From Tannerellaceae bacterium (GTDB lineage: Bacteria > Bacteroidota > Bacteroidia > Bacteroidales > Tannerellaceae), in contig JAJQAZ010000111.1 in assembly GCA_021203545.1 (NCBI GenBank), positions 62,001 through 126,000 on the forward strand: a DNA stretch of 64,000 nt, read 5' to 3'. A program made the position numbers and the translations under genes. The notes under the pieces were generated by a model that was not told where the DNA came from, made no database searches, and was given only the letters and a program-made list of their open reading frames with translations. This document shows, one piece after another, positions 1 to 9,167 of the stretch (position 1 is its first letter; the number at the start of each line of letters is the position of its first letter).

Positions 1-937
1 AAACAATCATCCAGAGAGATTGGACGGCGAATACAACCATGGCGAATGCTAATGCATCAGACATGCTTACACCGTAGATCATTAAAGTTGTATAGGTCAT
101 AAAATGCCAGGCTCCTAACCCTCCCTGTGTAGGTGCGGCGACTCCTATACTGCTCATCACGAATGTTACCAATCCGGCAACAAATCCCAGGTCCTTTGTA
201 AAATCAAAGGCAAAAAATGTCAGGTAAAAATAGAAAAAATATCCGACCCAGATTGCAATTGTCTGAATAAGAAACTGAATCTTATTCTCCATCAGCCAGA
301 CACTTTGCATTCCCTCCCAGATATTTTTAAATACACCTTTCAGTTTCTGTACTATAACATTGCTGTTCATGTAGGTAAATATATACCATATAATACCTCC
401 AATAATGAACAGTATCAGAATAAGCCAGGTTGTATTTAATAGAGAAAAGCCTTCTACCAGATTTATGTTCTCTGTGAAGTATTGTTTGAAAAATCCAAAG
501 TTGAAGATTAATAAACCTATTGTAATCAAGCCTACCGCAATGGTATCGAAAACACGGTCTACTAATAAAGTACCGATCAATTTGGTAAATGATATTTTTT
601 CATATTTGGTGATAACTCCACAGCGCCAGACTTCGCCGGCCCGGGGAAGCACAAAATTGATCGCATAATTTCCTAATACCGTGTATACGAGGTTACTCAT
701 TTTATATTTTTCTCCTAACGAATCAATCAGGAGCCCCCAGCGGTAAGCCCGGATTATATTGGCAATCAAACCAAAGACCAGAGAGAATAACAAAATATTG
801 TAGTCTACCCCATTCTGAAGGATAAACCATATTTGGCTAAAATCGGTCCCGTTATAGATGTATTTTAGTAATAAAATACCTAAGGCGAGAGACAGGATCA
901 CTTTGAAAGTCGTGCTTAGAAGCTTCTTAAAATCCAT
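1..937 (-). CDS. LPG-synthase-type (UPF0104/COG0392) integral membrane protein, partial
   Basis: The frame opens with ATG at 937 and stays open to the window edge, so the C-terminus is missing; 312 codons are visible. The protein is very hydrophobic, with about seven to eight membrane segments. It carries a GNYAINFVLPRAGE motif near residues 89-102 and a PTQGGLGAWH motif near residue 273, both typical of the lysylphosphatidylglycerol synthase transmembrane/flippase-like family. That family moves or modifies lipids in the inner membrane; there is no sign here of the soluble synthase domain, so the substrate is unknown. It is divergent from rsmA and has its own -7 box at 984-991. Confidence 0.8.
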   Translation of the reverse strand, partial: MDFKKLLSTTFKVILSLALGILLLKYIYNGTDFSQIWFILQNGVDYNILLFSLVFGLIANIIRAYRWGLLIDSLGEKYKMSNLVYTVLGNYAINFVLPRAGEVWRCGVITKYEKISFTKLIGTLLVDRVFDTIAVGLITIGLLIFNFGFFKQYFTENINLVEGFSLLNTTWLILILFIIGGIIWYIFTYMNSNVIVQKLKGVFKNIWEGMQSVWLMENKIQFLIQTIAIWVGYFFYFYLTFFAFDFTKDLGFVAGLVTFVMSSIGVAAPTQGGLGAWHFMTYTTLMIYGVSMSDALAFAMVVFAVQSLWMIV

Positions 938-967
938 GCTGAATAGAAGACATTAAATTATTTGTTG

Positions 968-975
968 TACTTTTG
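968..975 (+). promoter_or_regulatory. Bacteroidetes -7 box for rsmA
   Basis: TACTTTTG matches TAnnTTTG and lies about 60 bases upstream of the rsmA ATG at 1035. Confidence 0.55.
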
Positions 976-983
976 CGTACCTG

Positions 984-991
984 CAAAGATA
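984..991 (-). promoter_or_regulatory. Bacteroidetes -7 box for the flippase-like gene
   Basis: The minus strand reads TATCTTTG, matching TAnnTTTG. It lies about 47 bases upstream of the ATG at 937. It overlaps the start region of the divergent rsmA promoter. Confidence 0.55.
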
Positions 992-1034
992 AACATTAAT
1001 ATTTTAAAACAAACTTTCTGGCGGGAAGAAGCTG

Positions 1035-1835
1035 ATGAAACAGGTAAGAGCGAAAAAAGCATTAGGACAACATTTTCTGAAAGACCTGCAGGTCGCGGAA
1101 CGGATTGCAGACACGTTGTCCGGTTATAAGGAATATCCGGTACTGGAAGTCGGGCCGGGCATGGGCGTTCTTACCCGCTTTTTGCTGGATAAAGGATTTG
1201 ATCTGTCGGTGATAGAACTCGATTCCGAATCGGTGGAGTACCTGGAAGAACATTTCCCGGAATTAAAGGGGCATATCTTTTCCGGGGATTTCCTTAAACT
1301 TGATTTAGGTGAGTTGTTTGCCGGGCCATTCTGTATCATAGGCAACTACCCTTACAATATCTCCAGCCAGATATTTTTTAAAGTATTGGATTACAAGGAC
1401 CAGATACCATGCTGTTCCGGAATGTTGCAGAAGGAAGTGGCCGAGCGGTTGGCTGCCGGTCCGGGAAGTAAAACATACGGCATATTGAGCGTATTGTTGC
1501 AGGCGTGGTATGATGTGGAATATCTTTTTACAGTGAGTGAAAAGGTGTTTGATCCGCCTCCAAAAGTAAAAAGTGGTGTGATCCGGGTTGTAAGAAACGG
1601 GCGGACTACACTGGGATGCGATGAAAAGCTTTTTAAAACAGTGGTTAAAACCTCTTTCAACCAACGTCGTAAAACGTTGCGGAATTCGATGAAACCATTG
1701 TTGGGAAAAGATTGTTCCGATTATAGTTTACCTATCTTTGATAAACGTCCGGAACAGTTATCTGTTGAGCAATTCATCGAATTGACCCTGATTACGGACC
1801 GTAATCTGAAACTGCAGGCGGAGAAAAATTGTTAA
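1035..1835 (+). CDS. rsmA: 16S rRNA (adenine1518/1519-N6) dimethyltransferase RsmA/KsgA
   Basis: The 266-residue protein has the expected length. It shows the N-terminal GQHFL motif (residues 11-15), the SAM-binding loop LEVGPGMG (37-44) and the catalytic NYPY motif (104-107). The enzyme dimethylates two adjacent adenines in the 3' terminal hairpin of 16S rRNA during small-subunit assembly. The C-terminal basic lobe contains [13 protein letters not shown], typical of the family. It is followed 23 bases later by mgtE, so the two are probably cotranscribed from the box at 968-975. Confidence 0.97.
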   Translation: MKQVRAKKALGQHFLKDLQVAERIADTLSGYKEYPVLEVGPGMGVLTRFLLDKGFDLSVIELDSESVEYLEEHFPELKGHIFSGDFLKLDLGELFAGPFCIIGNYPYNISSQIFFKVLDYKDQIPCCSGMLQKEVAERLAAGPGSKTYGILSVLLQAWYDVEYLFTVSEKVFDPPPKVKSGVIRVVRNGRTTLGCDEKLFKTVVKTSFNQRRKTLRNSMKPLLGKDCSDYSLPIFDKRPEQLSVEQFIELTLITDRNLKLQAEKNC

Positions 1836-1858
1836 ACCGTTGCAAAGAAAGCGTGTAG

Positions 1859-3208
1859 ATGATCGAACTGACGAAAGAATACATAGACAATCTTAAACAG
1901 GTAATTGATCAGAAGGATGATCAAAAGGGAATAGACCTATTGAAAGATCTTTATCCGGCTGATATTGCGGAAATATTCCAGGAACTAAGCGTAAATGAGG
2001 CGATTTATCTCTATCTGTTGATGGATGGGGAGAGGGCGGCTGATGTGCTGATGGAACTGGACGACGACGACCGGAATAAATTACTGAAAGTATTGCCAAG
2101 CGAGGTCATCGCCAAACGGTTTATCGATAACATGGATACCGATGATGCGGTAGACCTGATGCGTGATCTGGACGAGGATACACAGGAGGAGATTCTTTCG
2201 CATATCGAAGATGTAGAGCAGGCCGGTGATATTGTAGACCTGCTGAAATATGATGAAGATACGGCCGGGGGGTTAATGGGTACAGAAATGATCGTGGTAA
2301 ACGAGAATTGGAGTATGCCCCAGTGCATCGAAGAGATGCGTAGCCAGGCCGAGGATATGGATGAGATTTATTATGTGTATGTAATTGACGACGATGAAAA
2401 ACTGAAAGGTGTATTACCATTAAAACGGTTGATCACTAACCCGTCGGTTTCGAAGATCAGGCATGTAATGAAAAAAGATCCGATTGCAGTGAGGGATGAT
2501 GATAGTATCGAAGAGGTAGCACAGGTAATCGAGAAGTATGACCTGGTAGCCCTGCCTGTAGTAGATAGTATCGGCCGTCTGATCGGCCGTATTACGGTGG
2601 ACGACGTAATGGAAGAGATTCGTGAACAACGGGAACGTGAGTACCAGTTGGCTTCGGGTCTTTCGCAGGATGTGGAAAGTTCGGATAATGTATTTCTACA
2701 AACGGCTGCCCGGTTACCCTGGTTAGTGATGGGGATGATCGGAGGATTGGGTAATTCAATGATTTTGGGTGGTTATGAGGCGAATCTGGGAACCAATCCT
2801 AAACTGGCGCTTTTTATTCCGCTGATTGGGGGAACAGGAGGGAATGTAGGAATCCAATCTTCTGCGATTGTGGTACAGGGATTAGCTAATAATTCATTGA
2901 AACCCGAAAATATTGTTTCGCAGATCATGAAAGAATCGGTCGTAGCCCTGATCAATGCGAGTATGATCAGCCTGATCGTTTTTCTGTATAACTTTTTTAC
3001 TCTGGGTGATACGGGTATTACAGCTTCCGTATCGTTAAGCCTTTTTGCGGTAGTGATGTTTGCCAGTATTTTCGGAACCATAGTACCCATTACGTTAGAT
3101 AAATTAAAAATAGACCCGGCTTTAGCGACAGGCCCTTTTATAACGATCACGAATGATATTATAGGAATGATGATCTACATGTTCATCTCATCTATACTTA
3201 CCAGATAA
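1859..3208 (+). CDS. mgtE: Magnesium transporter MgtE
   Basis: This 449-residue protein has the MgtE order: an acidic N-terminal helical domain (about 1-130), two CBS domains (about 135-255) and a C-terminal five-helix membrane channel domain from about residue 280. The channel signature GGTGGNVGIQSS is visible. MgtE is a homodimeric Mg2+ channel of the inner membrane, gated by cytosolic Mg2+ binding to the N and CBS domains. I see no M-box riboswitch upstream; the gene follows rsmA closely. Confidence 0.95.
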   Translation: MIELTKEYIDNLKQVIDQKDDQKGIDLLKDLYPADIAEIFQELSVNEAIYLYLLMDGERAADVLMELDDDDRNKLLKVLPSEVIAKRFIDNMDTDDAVDLMRDLDEDTQEEILSHIEDVEQAGDIVDLLKYDEDTAGGLMGTEMIVVNENWSMPQCIEEMRSQAEDMDEIYYVYVIDDDEKLKGVLPLKRLITNPSVSKIRHVMKKDPIAVRDDDSIEEVAQVIEKYDLVALPVVDSIGRLIGRITVDDVMEEIREQREREYQLASGLSQDVESSDNVFLQTAARLPWLVMGMIGGLGNSMILGGYEANLGTNPKLALFIPLIGGTGGNVGIQSSAIVVQGLANNSLKPENIVSQIMKESVVALINASMISLIVFLYNFFTLGDTGITASVSLSLFAVVMFASIFGTIVPITLDKLKIDPALATGPFITITNDIIGMMIYMFISSILTR

Positions 3209-3240
3209 GGTGAAATCGTAGAATGCCGTTAAGATTGAAC

Positions 3241-3272
3241 ATTTTTCATTCTTCATTTTTCATTTTTCATTT
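3241..3272. repeat. Low-complexity TTTTTCATTTTTCAT repeat
   Basis: The stretch between mgtE and efp is built from repeated TTCATTTTTCA words. The same words in both orientations form an arm of the cobalamin riboswitch region at 50073-50147. Confidence 0.6.
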
Positions 3273-3281
3273 AATATGTGC

Positions 3282-3289
3282 TATTTTTG
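3282..3289 (+). promoter_or_regulatory. Bacteroidetes -7 box for efp
   Basis: TATTTTTG matches TAnnTTTG and sits 48 bases before the ATG at 3338. It shows that the longer in-frame start at 3278 lies upstream of the transcript. Confidence 0.6.
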
Positions 3290-3337
3290 CGGTCTGTATT
3301 CAAAGAATTATTAATCAAAATTATAGATAAAATCTTT

Positions 3338-3904
3338 ATGGCAACAACTGCTGATTTTAGAAATGGAATGTGCATCGACTTAGATGGCAATTACTATTTT
3401 ATTGTGGAATTCCTACACGTTAAGCCAGGTAAAGGCCCGGCTTTTGTACGTACTAAACTGAAAAACGTAACTACCGGCCGTGTAATTGATAAAACCTGGA
3501 ATTCAGGGGTAAAAATAGAAGAAGTACGTATCGAACGCCGTCCGTACCAGTTCCTTTATCAGGACGATATGGGATATAACTTTATGCACCCTGAAACTTT
3601 TGAACAGATTTCTATTCCGGGCGAATCTATTGACGGGGTACGTTTCCTGAAAGAAGGTGATATGGTAGAAGCTATGGTACATGCAGCCAGCGAAACAATC
3701 CTGACCTGCGAATTACCTGCTCACGTAGTATTGGAAGTAACTTATACTGAACCTGGTGTGAAAGGCGATACCGCAACAAACACATTAAAACCTGCTACAG
3801 TTGAAACAGGCGCAGAAGTACGTGTACCTCTTTTCATCAATACAGGCGAAAAAATTGAAATTGATACCCGCGACGGTTCATATGTAGGCCGCGTAAAAGC
3901 CTAA
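3338..3904 (+). CDS. efp: Translation elongation factor P
   Basis: EF-P relieves ribosome stalling at polyproline stretches by binding between the P and E sites. From the ATG at 3338 the protein has 188 residues, the usual length, beginning [11 protein letters not shown]. The tip loop VKPGKGPAF carries the modifiable lysine (K32 here). A longer reading from 3278 adds 20 unrelated residues and would begin before the promoter, so it was rejected. No lysine-modifying enzyme gene is nearby. Confidence 0.96.
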   Translation: MATTADFRNGMCIDLDGNYYFIVEFLHVKPGKGPAFVRTKLKNVTTGRVIDKTWNSGVKIEEVRIERRPYQFLYQDDMGYNFMHPETFEQISIPGESIDGVRFLKEGDMVEAMVHAASETILTCELPAHVVLEVTYTEPGVKGDTATNTLKPATVETGAEVRVPLFINTGEKIEIDTRDGSYVGRVKA

Positions 3905-3912
3905 AAGACACT

Positions 3913-3950
3913 TTCAAATCACCGCGGAGTATAAAACCCGGTGGTTTGAA
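3913..3950 (+). terminator. Hairpin downstream of efp
   Basis: TTCAAATCACCG (3913-3924) pairs with CGGTGGTTTGAA (3939-3950) over 12 pairs with one G-U. There is no long T-run, so it could be a processing or weak termination hairpin. Confidence 0.5.
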
Positions 3951-4055
3951 CTCTTTAGATGGGGATTTATAATCCTCTGACTCCAAACTTAAATCTAAAC
4001 TTATAATTGTCAATTGGGTATGATCAATTGTCAGTTAGTTTAACCTTTAACTTTT

Positions 4056-4748
4056 ATGGATAAATTTGCCATTCCCAAGTGGGCGGAGGAAGACCGTCCC
4101 AGAGAGAAACTATTATTCAAAGGCCCCTCAGCTTTGAGTGATGCAGAATTAATAGCTATCCTTATACGTTCCGGCTCTGCCAATGAATCTGCTGTTAAAC
4201 TCTCCCAACGAATTTTAAAGTCTATTGAGAATAATCTGAATGAATTGGCTAAAGTTCCTGTCCGGGAACTGACCACACAGTTTCATGGAATAGGTGAAGC
4301 AAAAGCTCTATCGATTGCCGCAGCATTGGAACTGGGTAAACGAAGGCTTTCCACTGATGTGGTACACCGGAATCAGATTACCAGTAGCCGTGATGTGTGG
4401 GAATTGTTTTATCCTACTTTGGCAGACCTGCCTCATGAGGAACTATGGGTTTTATTTCTGGGTCGTTCCAGTAAAATACTTCGCCGTTTGAAAGTAAGCC
4501 AGGGAGGTATCAGTAGTACTTCGGCTGATTTGAGGATCATTTTGAAAGGAGCAATCGAATGGCTGGCATCCGGAATTATACTTTGCCATAACCATCCTTC
4601 CGGTAGCCTGGTTCCCAGTAAACAGGACGACTTATTGACCGAACGGCTCAAAAACTCGGCTAAGATTTTAGATATCAGTCTGCTGGATCATATTATTTTA
4701 ACAGAAACTTCCTATTTCAGTTATGCCGACGAATGCCGTATTTTATAG
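4056..4748 (+). CDS. radC: RadC family JAB-domain protein
   Basis: The 230-residue protein has an N-terminal helix-hairpin-helix-like region (ending FHGIGEAKA, about residues 76-84) and a C-terminal JAB/MPN metalloprotease-like domain. The zinc motif HNHPSG followed by PSKQD is complete. RadC is often annotated as a DNA repair protein, but its biochemical role is unsettled. It is flanked upstream by repeats containing AATTGTCA (4004-4033). It appears to be a single-gene unit ending before the promoter at 4802. Confidence 0.92.
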   Translation: MDKFAIPKWAEEDRPREKLLFKGPSALSDAELIAILIRSGSANESAVKLSQRILKSIENNLNELAKVPVRELTTQFHGIGEAKALSIAAALELGKRRLSTDVVHRNQITSSRDVWELFYPTLADLPHEELWVLFLGRSSKILRRLKVSQGGISSTSADLRIILKGAIEWLASGIILCHNHPSGSLVPSKQDDLLTERLKNSAKILDISLLDHIILTETSYFSYADECRIL

Positions 4749-4801
4749 ACCGGGATCATATATTTTCCCTCTGTAACTGTTATTAATACAGGAGAATCAT
4801 T

Positions 4802-4809
4802 TACTTTTG
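4802..4809 (+). promoter_or_regulatory. Bacteroidetes -7 box for the SufT-like gene and lpxH
   Basis: TACTTTTG matches TAnnTTTG and lies 20 bases before the ATG at 4829, giving a short leader. Confidence 0.6.
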
Positions 4810-4828
4810 TAGTTAAAATAGACATGTT

Positions 4829-5146
4829 ATGGAGAATGAGTTTTTGCAAATAGAGGAAGCGATTGTAGCAATAATTAAAACGGTCTACGATCCGGAGATT
4901 CCTGTTAATATATATGATCTCGGCCTGATTTACAGTGTAGATGTGGATGAGGATAAAAATGTCCGGATCGAAATGACACTGACAGCCCCCAATTGCCCGG
5001 CTGCTGACTTTATTCTGGAAGATGTGCGGATGAAAGTGGAATCGGTGGAAGGAGTCAAAAGCGTAAATGTACAATTAGTCTTTGAGCCTGAATGGGATAA
5101 AGAGATGATGTCTGAAGAGGCCAAACTGGAACTGGGATTCCTCTAA
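4829..5146 (+). CDS. MIP18/DUF59 family Fe-S assembly protein (SufT-like)
   Basis: This is a 105-residue single-domain protein of the DUF59 family. It shows the typical sequence YDPEIPVNIYDLGLIY near residues 20-35 and the TLTAPNCPAA segment, whose cysteine is conserved in the family. Members help mature iron-sulfur proteins or act in related metal-cluster assembly. Here it stands apart from any suf operon and is followed 12 bases later by lpxH, so cotranscription is likely. The gene name sufT would be a guess. Confidence 0.85.
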   Translation: MENEFLQIEEAIVAIIKTVYDPEIPVNIYDLGLIYSVDVDEDKNVRIEMTLTAPNCPAADFILEDVRMKVESVEGVKSVNVQLVFEPEWDKEMMSEEAKLELGFL

Positions 5147-5158
5147 TATCCGGATCAA

Positions 5159-5926
5159 ATGGCAGCAGACCGGAAGAAAATATATTTTATTTCAGACGCT
5201 CATCTGGGAGCCCGTTACCATCAGGAACCACTTGAAATAGAGAAGAAACTGGTGCGTTGGATGGACAGTATCAAAGAGGATGCGCAAGCCCTTTATATTC
5301 TGGGAGATATATTTGATTTCTGGTTTGAATATAAACATGTTGTACCCAAAGGGCATATCCGTTTTCTGGGCAAACTGGCAGAACTGGCAGACCGGGGTGT
5401 GGAAATACACCTTTTTATCGGCAACCATGATATGTGGATGTTCGATTACCTGGAAAAAGAGACGGGAGCCTTTATTCACCGGGATACGATTACGGTAGAC
5501 TTATTGGGAAAACGTTTCTTCCTTGGTCATGGGGATGAAGTGAATTTCAGGAAACGGTCGTTCCGGTTGTTGCGTGCTGTCTTCAGGAACAGATGGTGCC
5601 AGCGCATGTATGCTTCCGTACATCCCTGGTGGACTTTCCCGGTAGCGATGGGATGGTCGCATAGCAGCCGTAAAAGCGGGCTTAAAAAATATGAAACGGT
5701 TGAATACCAGGGAGAGGATAACGAATATCTGGTATTATTTGCCAAAGAATATCTGAAAGAACATCCGGATATCAACTTCTTTATTTTCGGACACCGCCAT
5801 ATTATGCTTGATCTGATGCTTTCCCGTACATCCCGCTTACTAATATCAGGCGACTGGATGCAATATTTCTCGTATGTTGAGTGGGATGGCAACAATCTAA
5901 CCCTTAAGCAGTTCGAAGTAGACTAA
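5159..5926 (+). CDS. lpxH: UDP-2,3-diacylglucosamine diphosphatase LpxH
   Basis: LpxH hydrolyses UDP-2,3-diacylglucosamine to lipid X and UMP in lipid A synthesis at the inner membrane. The 255-residue protein carries all calcineurin-like phosphoesterase motifs: SDAHLGA (residues 12-18), GDIFDFWFE, GNHDMW and the C-terminal FGHRH. Length and motifs fit LpxH rather than a generic phosphoesterase. It is the last gene of the 4829-5926 unit and converges on ackA. Confidence 0.9.
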   Translation: MAADRKKIYFISDAHLGARYHQEPLEIEKKLVRWMDSIKEDAQALYILGDIFDFWFEYKHVVPKGHIRFLGKLAELADRGVEIHLFIGNHDMWMFDYLEKETGAFIHRDTITVDLLGKRFFLGHGDEVNFRKRSFRLLRAVFRNRWCQRMYASVHPWWTFPVAMGWSHSSRKSGLKKYETVEYQGEDNEYLVLFAKEYLKEHPDINFFIFGHRHIMLDLMLSRTSRLLISGDWMQYFSYVEWDGNNLTLKQFEVD

Positions 5927-5957
5927 AAAAAGCAGTCTCAACCGGTGTCGAGACTGC
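5924..5957 (-). terminator. Rho-independent terminator of pta-ackA
   Basis: GCAGTCTC (5932-5939) pairs with GAGACTGC (5950-5957). On the minus strand the hairpin is followed by seven Ts, so it serves the leftward ackA transcript. Confidence 0.8.
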
Positions 5958-6019
5958 CAAACACTAATCCAAATGTTTATGTAAGCTGTGAGGATTAGTT
6001 ACAAATCAATTATTAATTA

Positions 6020-7219
6020 TTATTTCGATAATATTTCGAGCGTATCGGAAGCGATCATAAACTCTTCGTCCGTAGGAACTACAATAACAGTTACTTTACT
6101 GTCAGGAGTACTGATCACCATTTCTTCTCCACGCATGCCGTTATTCTTTTCAAAATCGAATTGGATACCCATGAATTCCATGTCTTTGCAAACAGCGGCA
6201 CGGGTAGCCCATTGATTTTCCCCTACACCACCTGTAAATACAAGAATATCCAAACCGCCTAAGGCAGCCGCGTATGCCCCGATGTATTTTTTGATCCGGT
6301 AGTTGTATACATTCAGGGTCATGATAGCCCGTTTATCTCCTTCGGCAACAGCCGCTTCGATTTCCCGCATATCCGAAGAAATTCCGGAAAGGGCATATAC
6401 ACCGCTTTGTTTGTTGATCAGGTCAGATAACCCTTTGCCGTCAATGTTTTCACGGTCCATGATGAAAGAAAGCGCACCAGCATCCACATCCCCACAACGG
6501 GTACCCATCAATAAACCTTCTACAGGAGTTAATCCCATTGAAGTATCTATGGATTTACCATCTTTAATAGCTGCCAGCGATCCTCCGTTACCAATATGAG
6601 CTGTGATAATCTTCTGGTCTTCGTATTTTACACCCAGCAGTTCACAGGCTCTTTTAGATACATACCGGTGGCTGGTTCCGTGGAAACCGTACCGGCGGAT
6701 ACCATATTTTTTATATAACCTGTAAGGAAGTCCATACATATAAGCGTAATCCGGCATGGTCTGGTGGAAAGCCGTATCAAATACGCCTACCTGGCGGATT
6801 CCCGGAATCAATGCACTCATAGCCCGGATACCTTTCAGGTTGGGCGGATTATGCAAAGGAGCCAGATCAATGCATTCAACCATTTTACCGATCACTTCGG
6901 GAGTAATTTCCACACTGCTGCTGAACTTTTCAGCACCATGAACCACGCGGTGGCCTACTGCATCAATTTCGTTCAGCGATTGAATGCAGGCATATTCTCC
7001 TTCGGTTAAAACACTTAAAATAAATTCGATGGCAGCCGTATGTTCGGGCAGGTCTTTATCCAGAATTACTTTGTTGCCTTCCGCATCGGTAAATTTAAGG
7101 AACGAGCCGGGCAAACCCAGTTTTTCAACACCTCCCTGTGCCAGAACTTCCTGGCTGGTCATGTCGAATAATTTGTATTTTACGGAAGAACTTCCGCAGT
7201 TTAAAACCAATATCTTCAT
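6020..7219 (-). CDS. ackA: Acetate kinase
   Basis: AckA makes ATP and acetate from acetyl phosphate in fermentative energy metabolism. The 399-residue length is standard. The ASKHA-fold motifs are present: LNCGSSSVKYKLF at residues 5-17, the catalytic region GFHGTSHRYVS and the phosphate loop HIGNGGSLAAI. It lies 21 bases downstream of pta and ends in the terminator at 5924-5957, so pta-ackA is a two-gene operon. Confidence 0.97.
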   Translation of the reverse strand: MKILVLNCGSSSVKYKLFDMTSQEVLAQGGVEKLGLPGSFLKFTDAEGNKVILDKDLPEHTAAIEFILSVLTEGEYACIQSLNEIDAVGHRVVHGAEKFSSSVEITPEVIGKMVECIDLAPLHNPPNLKGIRAMSALIPGIRQVGVFDTAFHQTMPDYAYMYGLPYRLYKKYGIRRYGFHGTSHRYVSKRACELLGVKYEDQKIITAHIGNGGSLAAIKDGKSIDTSMGLTPVEGLLMGTRCGDVDAGALSFIMDRENIDGKGLSDLINKQSGVYALSGISSDMREIEAAVAEGDKRAIMTLNVYNYRIKKYIGAYAAALGGLDILVFTGGVGENQWATRAAVCKDMEFMGIQFDFEKNNGMRGEEMVISTPDSKVTVIVVPTDEEFMIASDTLEILSK

Positions 7220-7240
7220 TTTATCTAATTTGTATCTGTT

Positions 7241-8254
7241 TTATTTGCCTGCTTTTAACCCCATGGCCTGATTGGCAGTGATAGCAACCATTTTATAAAT
7301 ATCGTCTGATGAACAACCGCGTGAAAGGTCGTTTACCGGTGCTGCCATACCCTGCAGGATGGGGCCTACTGCTTCGGCATCTCCCAAACGTTGTACCAGT
7401 TTATAGGCAATATTACCTACTTCCAGTGAAGGGAATACCAATACATTGGCTTTTCCTGCAATTTCGCTTCCGGGAGCTTTGCTTTGTCCGATTTTAGGAA
7501 CCAAAGCCGCATCCGCCTGCATTTCGCCATCAATTTTCAGGGAAGGATCCATCTCTTTTGCCAGGCGGGTAGCTTCAATTACTTTGTCTACTCTTTCGTG
7601 TTTTGCACTTCCTTTGGTGGAGAAGCTCAGCATAGCAACCCGGGGCTCAATTCCCACAATTGCTTCTGTCGTTCTGGCGGTAGATACGGCGATTTGTGCA
7701 AGTTCGGCGGCTGTCGGATCCGGTATTACTGCACAATCTGCAAATACAAGAATACCATCTTCTCCGTAGCTTTTATCTTTAACAAACATAAGGAAGGCTC
7801 CGGAAACGCTGCTGATACCCGGAGTTGTTTTGATGATCTGCAGGGCCGGACGCAATACATCTCCGGTTGTGTTGCCTGCTCCGGCAATTTCTCCGTCGGC
7901 ATCACCGGCTTTGATCATCAAACATGCAAGATACAAGGGATTTTCTACCATTAGGGCTGCTTTTTCCGGCGTCATTCCTTTTTTCTGTCTCAACAGATAA
8001 AAAAGTTCGGCATAAGCTTCTTTTTTCTCATGGTTAAGTGGGTCAACAATTGTAGCTTTGTCGATATTCGTTAATCCGTATCCGGCAGCCAATTGCCTGA
8101 TCTCTTCCGGATTACCGATTAAAATAATATCAGCAATTTCGTCGGCCAATAAACGGTCGGCAGCTTTAAGGGTTCTTTCCTCTGTTCCTTCGGGAAGCAC
8201 AATACGCTGTTTATTAGCCTGTGCACGTTTGATAATTTCTTGCATCAAATCCAT
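7241..8254 (-). CDS. pta: Phosphate acetyltransferase
   Basis: Pta interconverts acetyl-CoA and acetyl phosphate. At 337 residues this is the short form without the N-terminal regulatory DRTGG domain. The PTA_PTB fold is recognisable from the N-terminal [29 protein letters not shown] near the middle and [18 protein letters not shown] near the C-terminus. It is the first gene of the pta-ackA operon, driven by the box at 8304-8311. Confidence 0.96.
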   Translation of the reverse strand: MDLMQEIIKRAQANKQRIVLPEGTEERTLKAADRLLADEIADIILIGNPEEIRQLAAGYGLTNIDKATIVDPLNHEKKEAYAELFYLLRQKKGMTPEKAALMVENPLYLACLMIKAGDADGEIAGAGNTTGDVLRPALQIIKTTPGISSVSGAFLMFVKDKSYGEDGILVFADCAVIPDPTAAELAQIAVSTARTTEAIVGIEPRVAMLSFSTKGSAKHERVDKVIEATRLAKEMDPSLKIDGEMQADAALVPKIGQSKAPGSEIAGKANVLVFPSLEVGNIAYKLVQRLGDAEAVGPILQGMAAPVNDLSRGCSSDDIYKMVAITANQAMGLKAGK

Positions 8255-8303
8255 AATGGCAGAATTTTTATATAATTTAAGAATAATCGCCTTGAATTGA
8301 TTG

Positions 8304-8311
8304 CAAAATTA
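8304..8311 (-). promoter_or_regulatory. Bacteroidetes -7 box for pta-ackA
   Basis: The minus strand reads TAATTTTG, matching TAnnTTTG, 50 bases upstream of the pta ATG. Confidence 0.6.
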
Positions 8312-8381
8312 GCGAAAATGCAATATCGAGATTGCAAATTGTGGGATATATTTTAAACTCAATGTGTCAATTTTGGAATAT

Positions 8382-9164
8382 TTAACAGAAATCGCTAACA
8401 ACTTTTTCTTTTGACAGGATTTGTTGTAAGGCTTCAGCCGAAATGTTGGTACATAGTTTTCCCATATGGGCTACCGAAATTTTTCCCCGTTCTTCAGATA
8501 CAATAATAACAATGGCATCTGTTTCCATAGACATTCCCAGCCCGGAACGGTGGCGTAATCCCAGATCTTTAGGCAGATCAGCGTTTTGTGCAACCGGCAA
8601 GATACACCCGGCAGCTTTGATTTTATTATCGGCAATAATCATAGCCCCGTCATGTAGCGGGCTATTCTTAAAGAAAATATTCTCTATCAGGCGTGCGTTT
8701 ACATCTGCATTGAACATCTCCCCGGTATGTTCATAAACAGTCAGAACCACATCTTGTTGTATAACAATTAAGGCTCCGGTTTTCTTACGTGCCATATTCA
8801 TACAGGCCAATACTACCGGTGCCACGAATTTCTGTTCGTTGTCTGTCTCTGTTTTACGGGAAAATAGCCTGGAGATAAACTTCCACCCCCTGTGTGAGCC
8901 TAAAGCCAGCAGGAAACGCCGTATCTCGTCCTGAAATAATACCACCAGTACAAAAAATCCAATCCCTACAATTTGCTCCAGGATAGCCCCGATCAGTCGC
9001 ATTTCAAGTACGCGGGACATAAGTATCCATACCAGAATAAACGAGACAACCCCACTGAAAAGTGCAATTGAACCCGAACTTTTCATGAGTTTATAGGTCT
9101 GGTAGAGAACAAACGCTACCAGTAATATATCAATAATGTCTTTTATTCCAATATGCATCCACAT
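8382..9164 (-). CDS. dacA: Diadenylate cyclase, CdaA/DacA type
   Basis: This 260-residue protein has about three N-terminal membrane helices (residues 8-75) and a DisA_N cyclase domain. The cyclase motifs DGAMII and RHRSGLGMS are intact. It should make cyclic di-AMP from two ATP at the inner membrane. It starts 3 bases after the folP stop, so the two genes form an operon. No CdaR-like partner is adjacent. Confidence 0.92.
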   Translation of the reverse strand: MWMHIGIKDIIDILLVAFVLYQTYKLMKSSGSIALFSGVVSFILVWILMSRVLEMRLIGAILEQIVGIGFFVLVVLFQDEIRRFLLALGSHRGWKFISRLFSRKTETDNEQKFVAPVVLACMNMARKKTGALIVIQQDVVLTVYEHTGEMFNADVNARLIENIFFKNSPLHDGAMIIADNKIKAAGCILPVAQNADLPKDLGLRHRSGLGMSMETDAIVIIVSEERGKISVAHMGKLCTNISAEALQQILSKEKVVSDFC

Positions 9165-9167
9165 AAT

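Noticed and set aside
1305-1664. Long antisense frames inside rsmA
   Set aside because: They mirror the codon structure of rsmA, have no family features and no promoter.
1800-1860. M-box Mg2+ riboswitch before mgtE
   Set aside because: Only 23 bases separate rsmA and mgtE, too few for the riboswitch.
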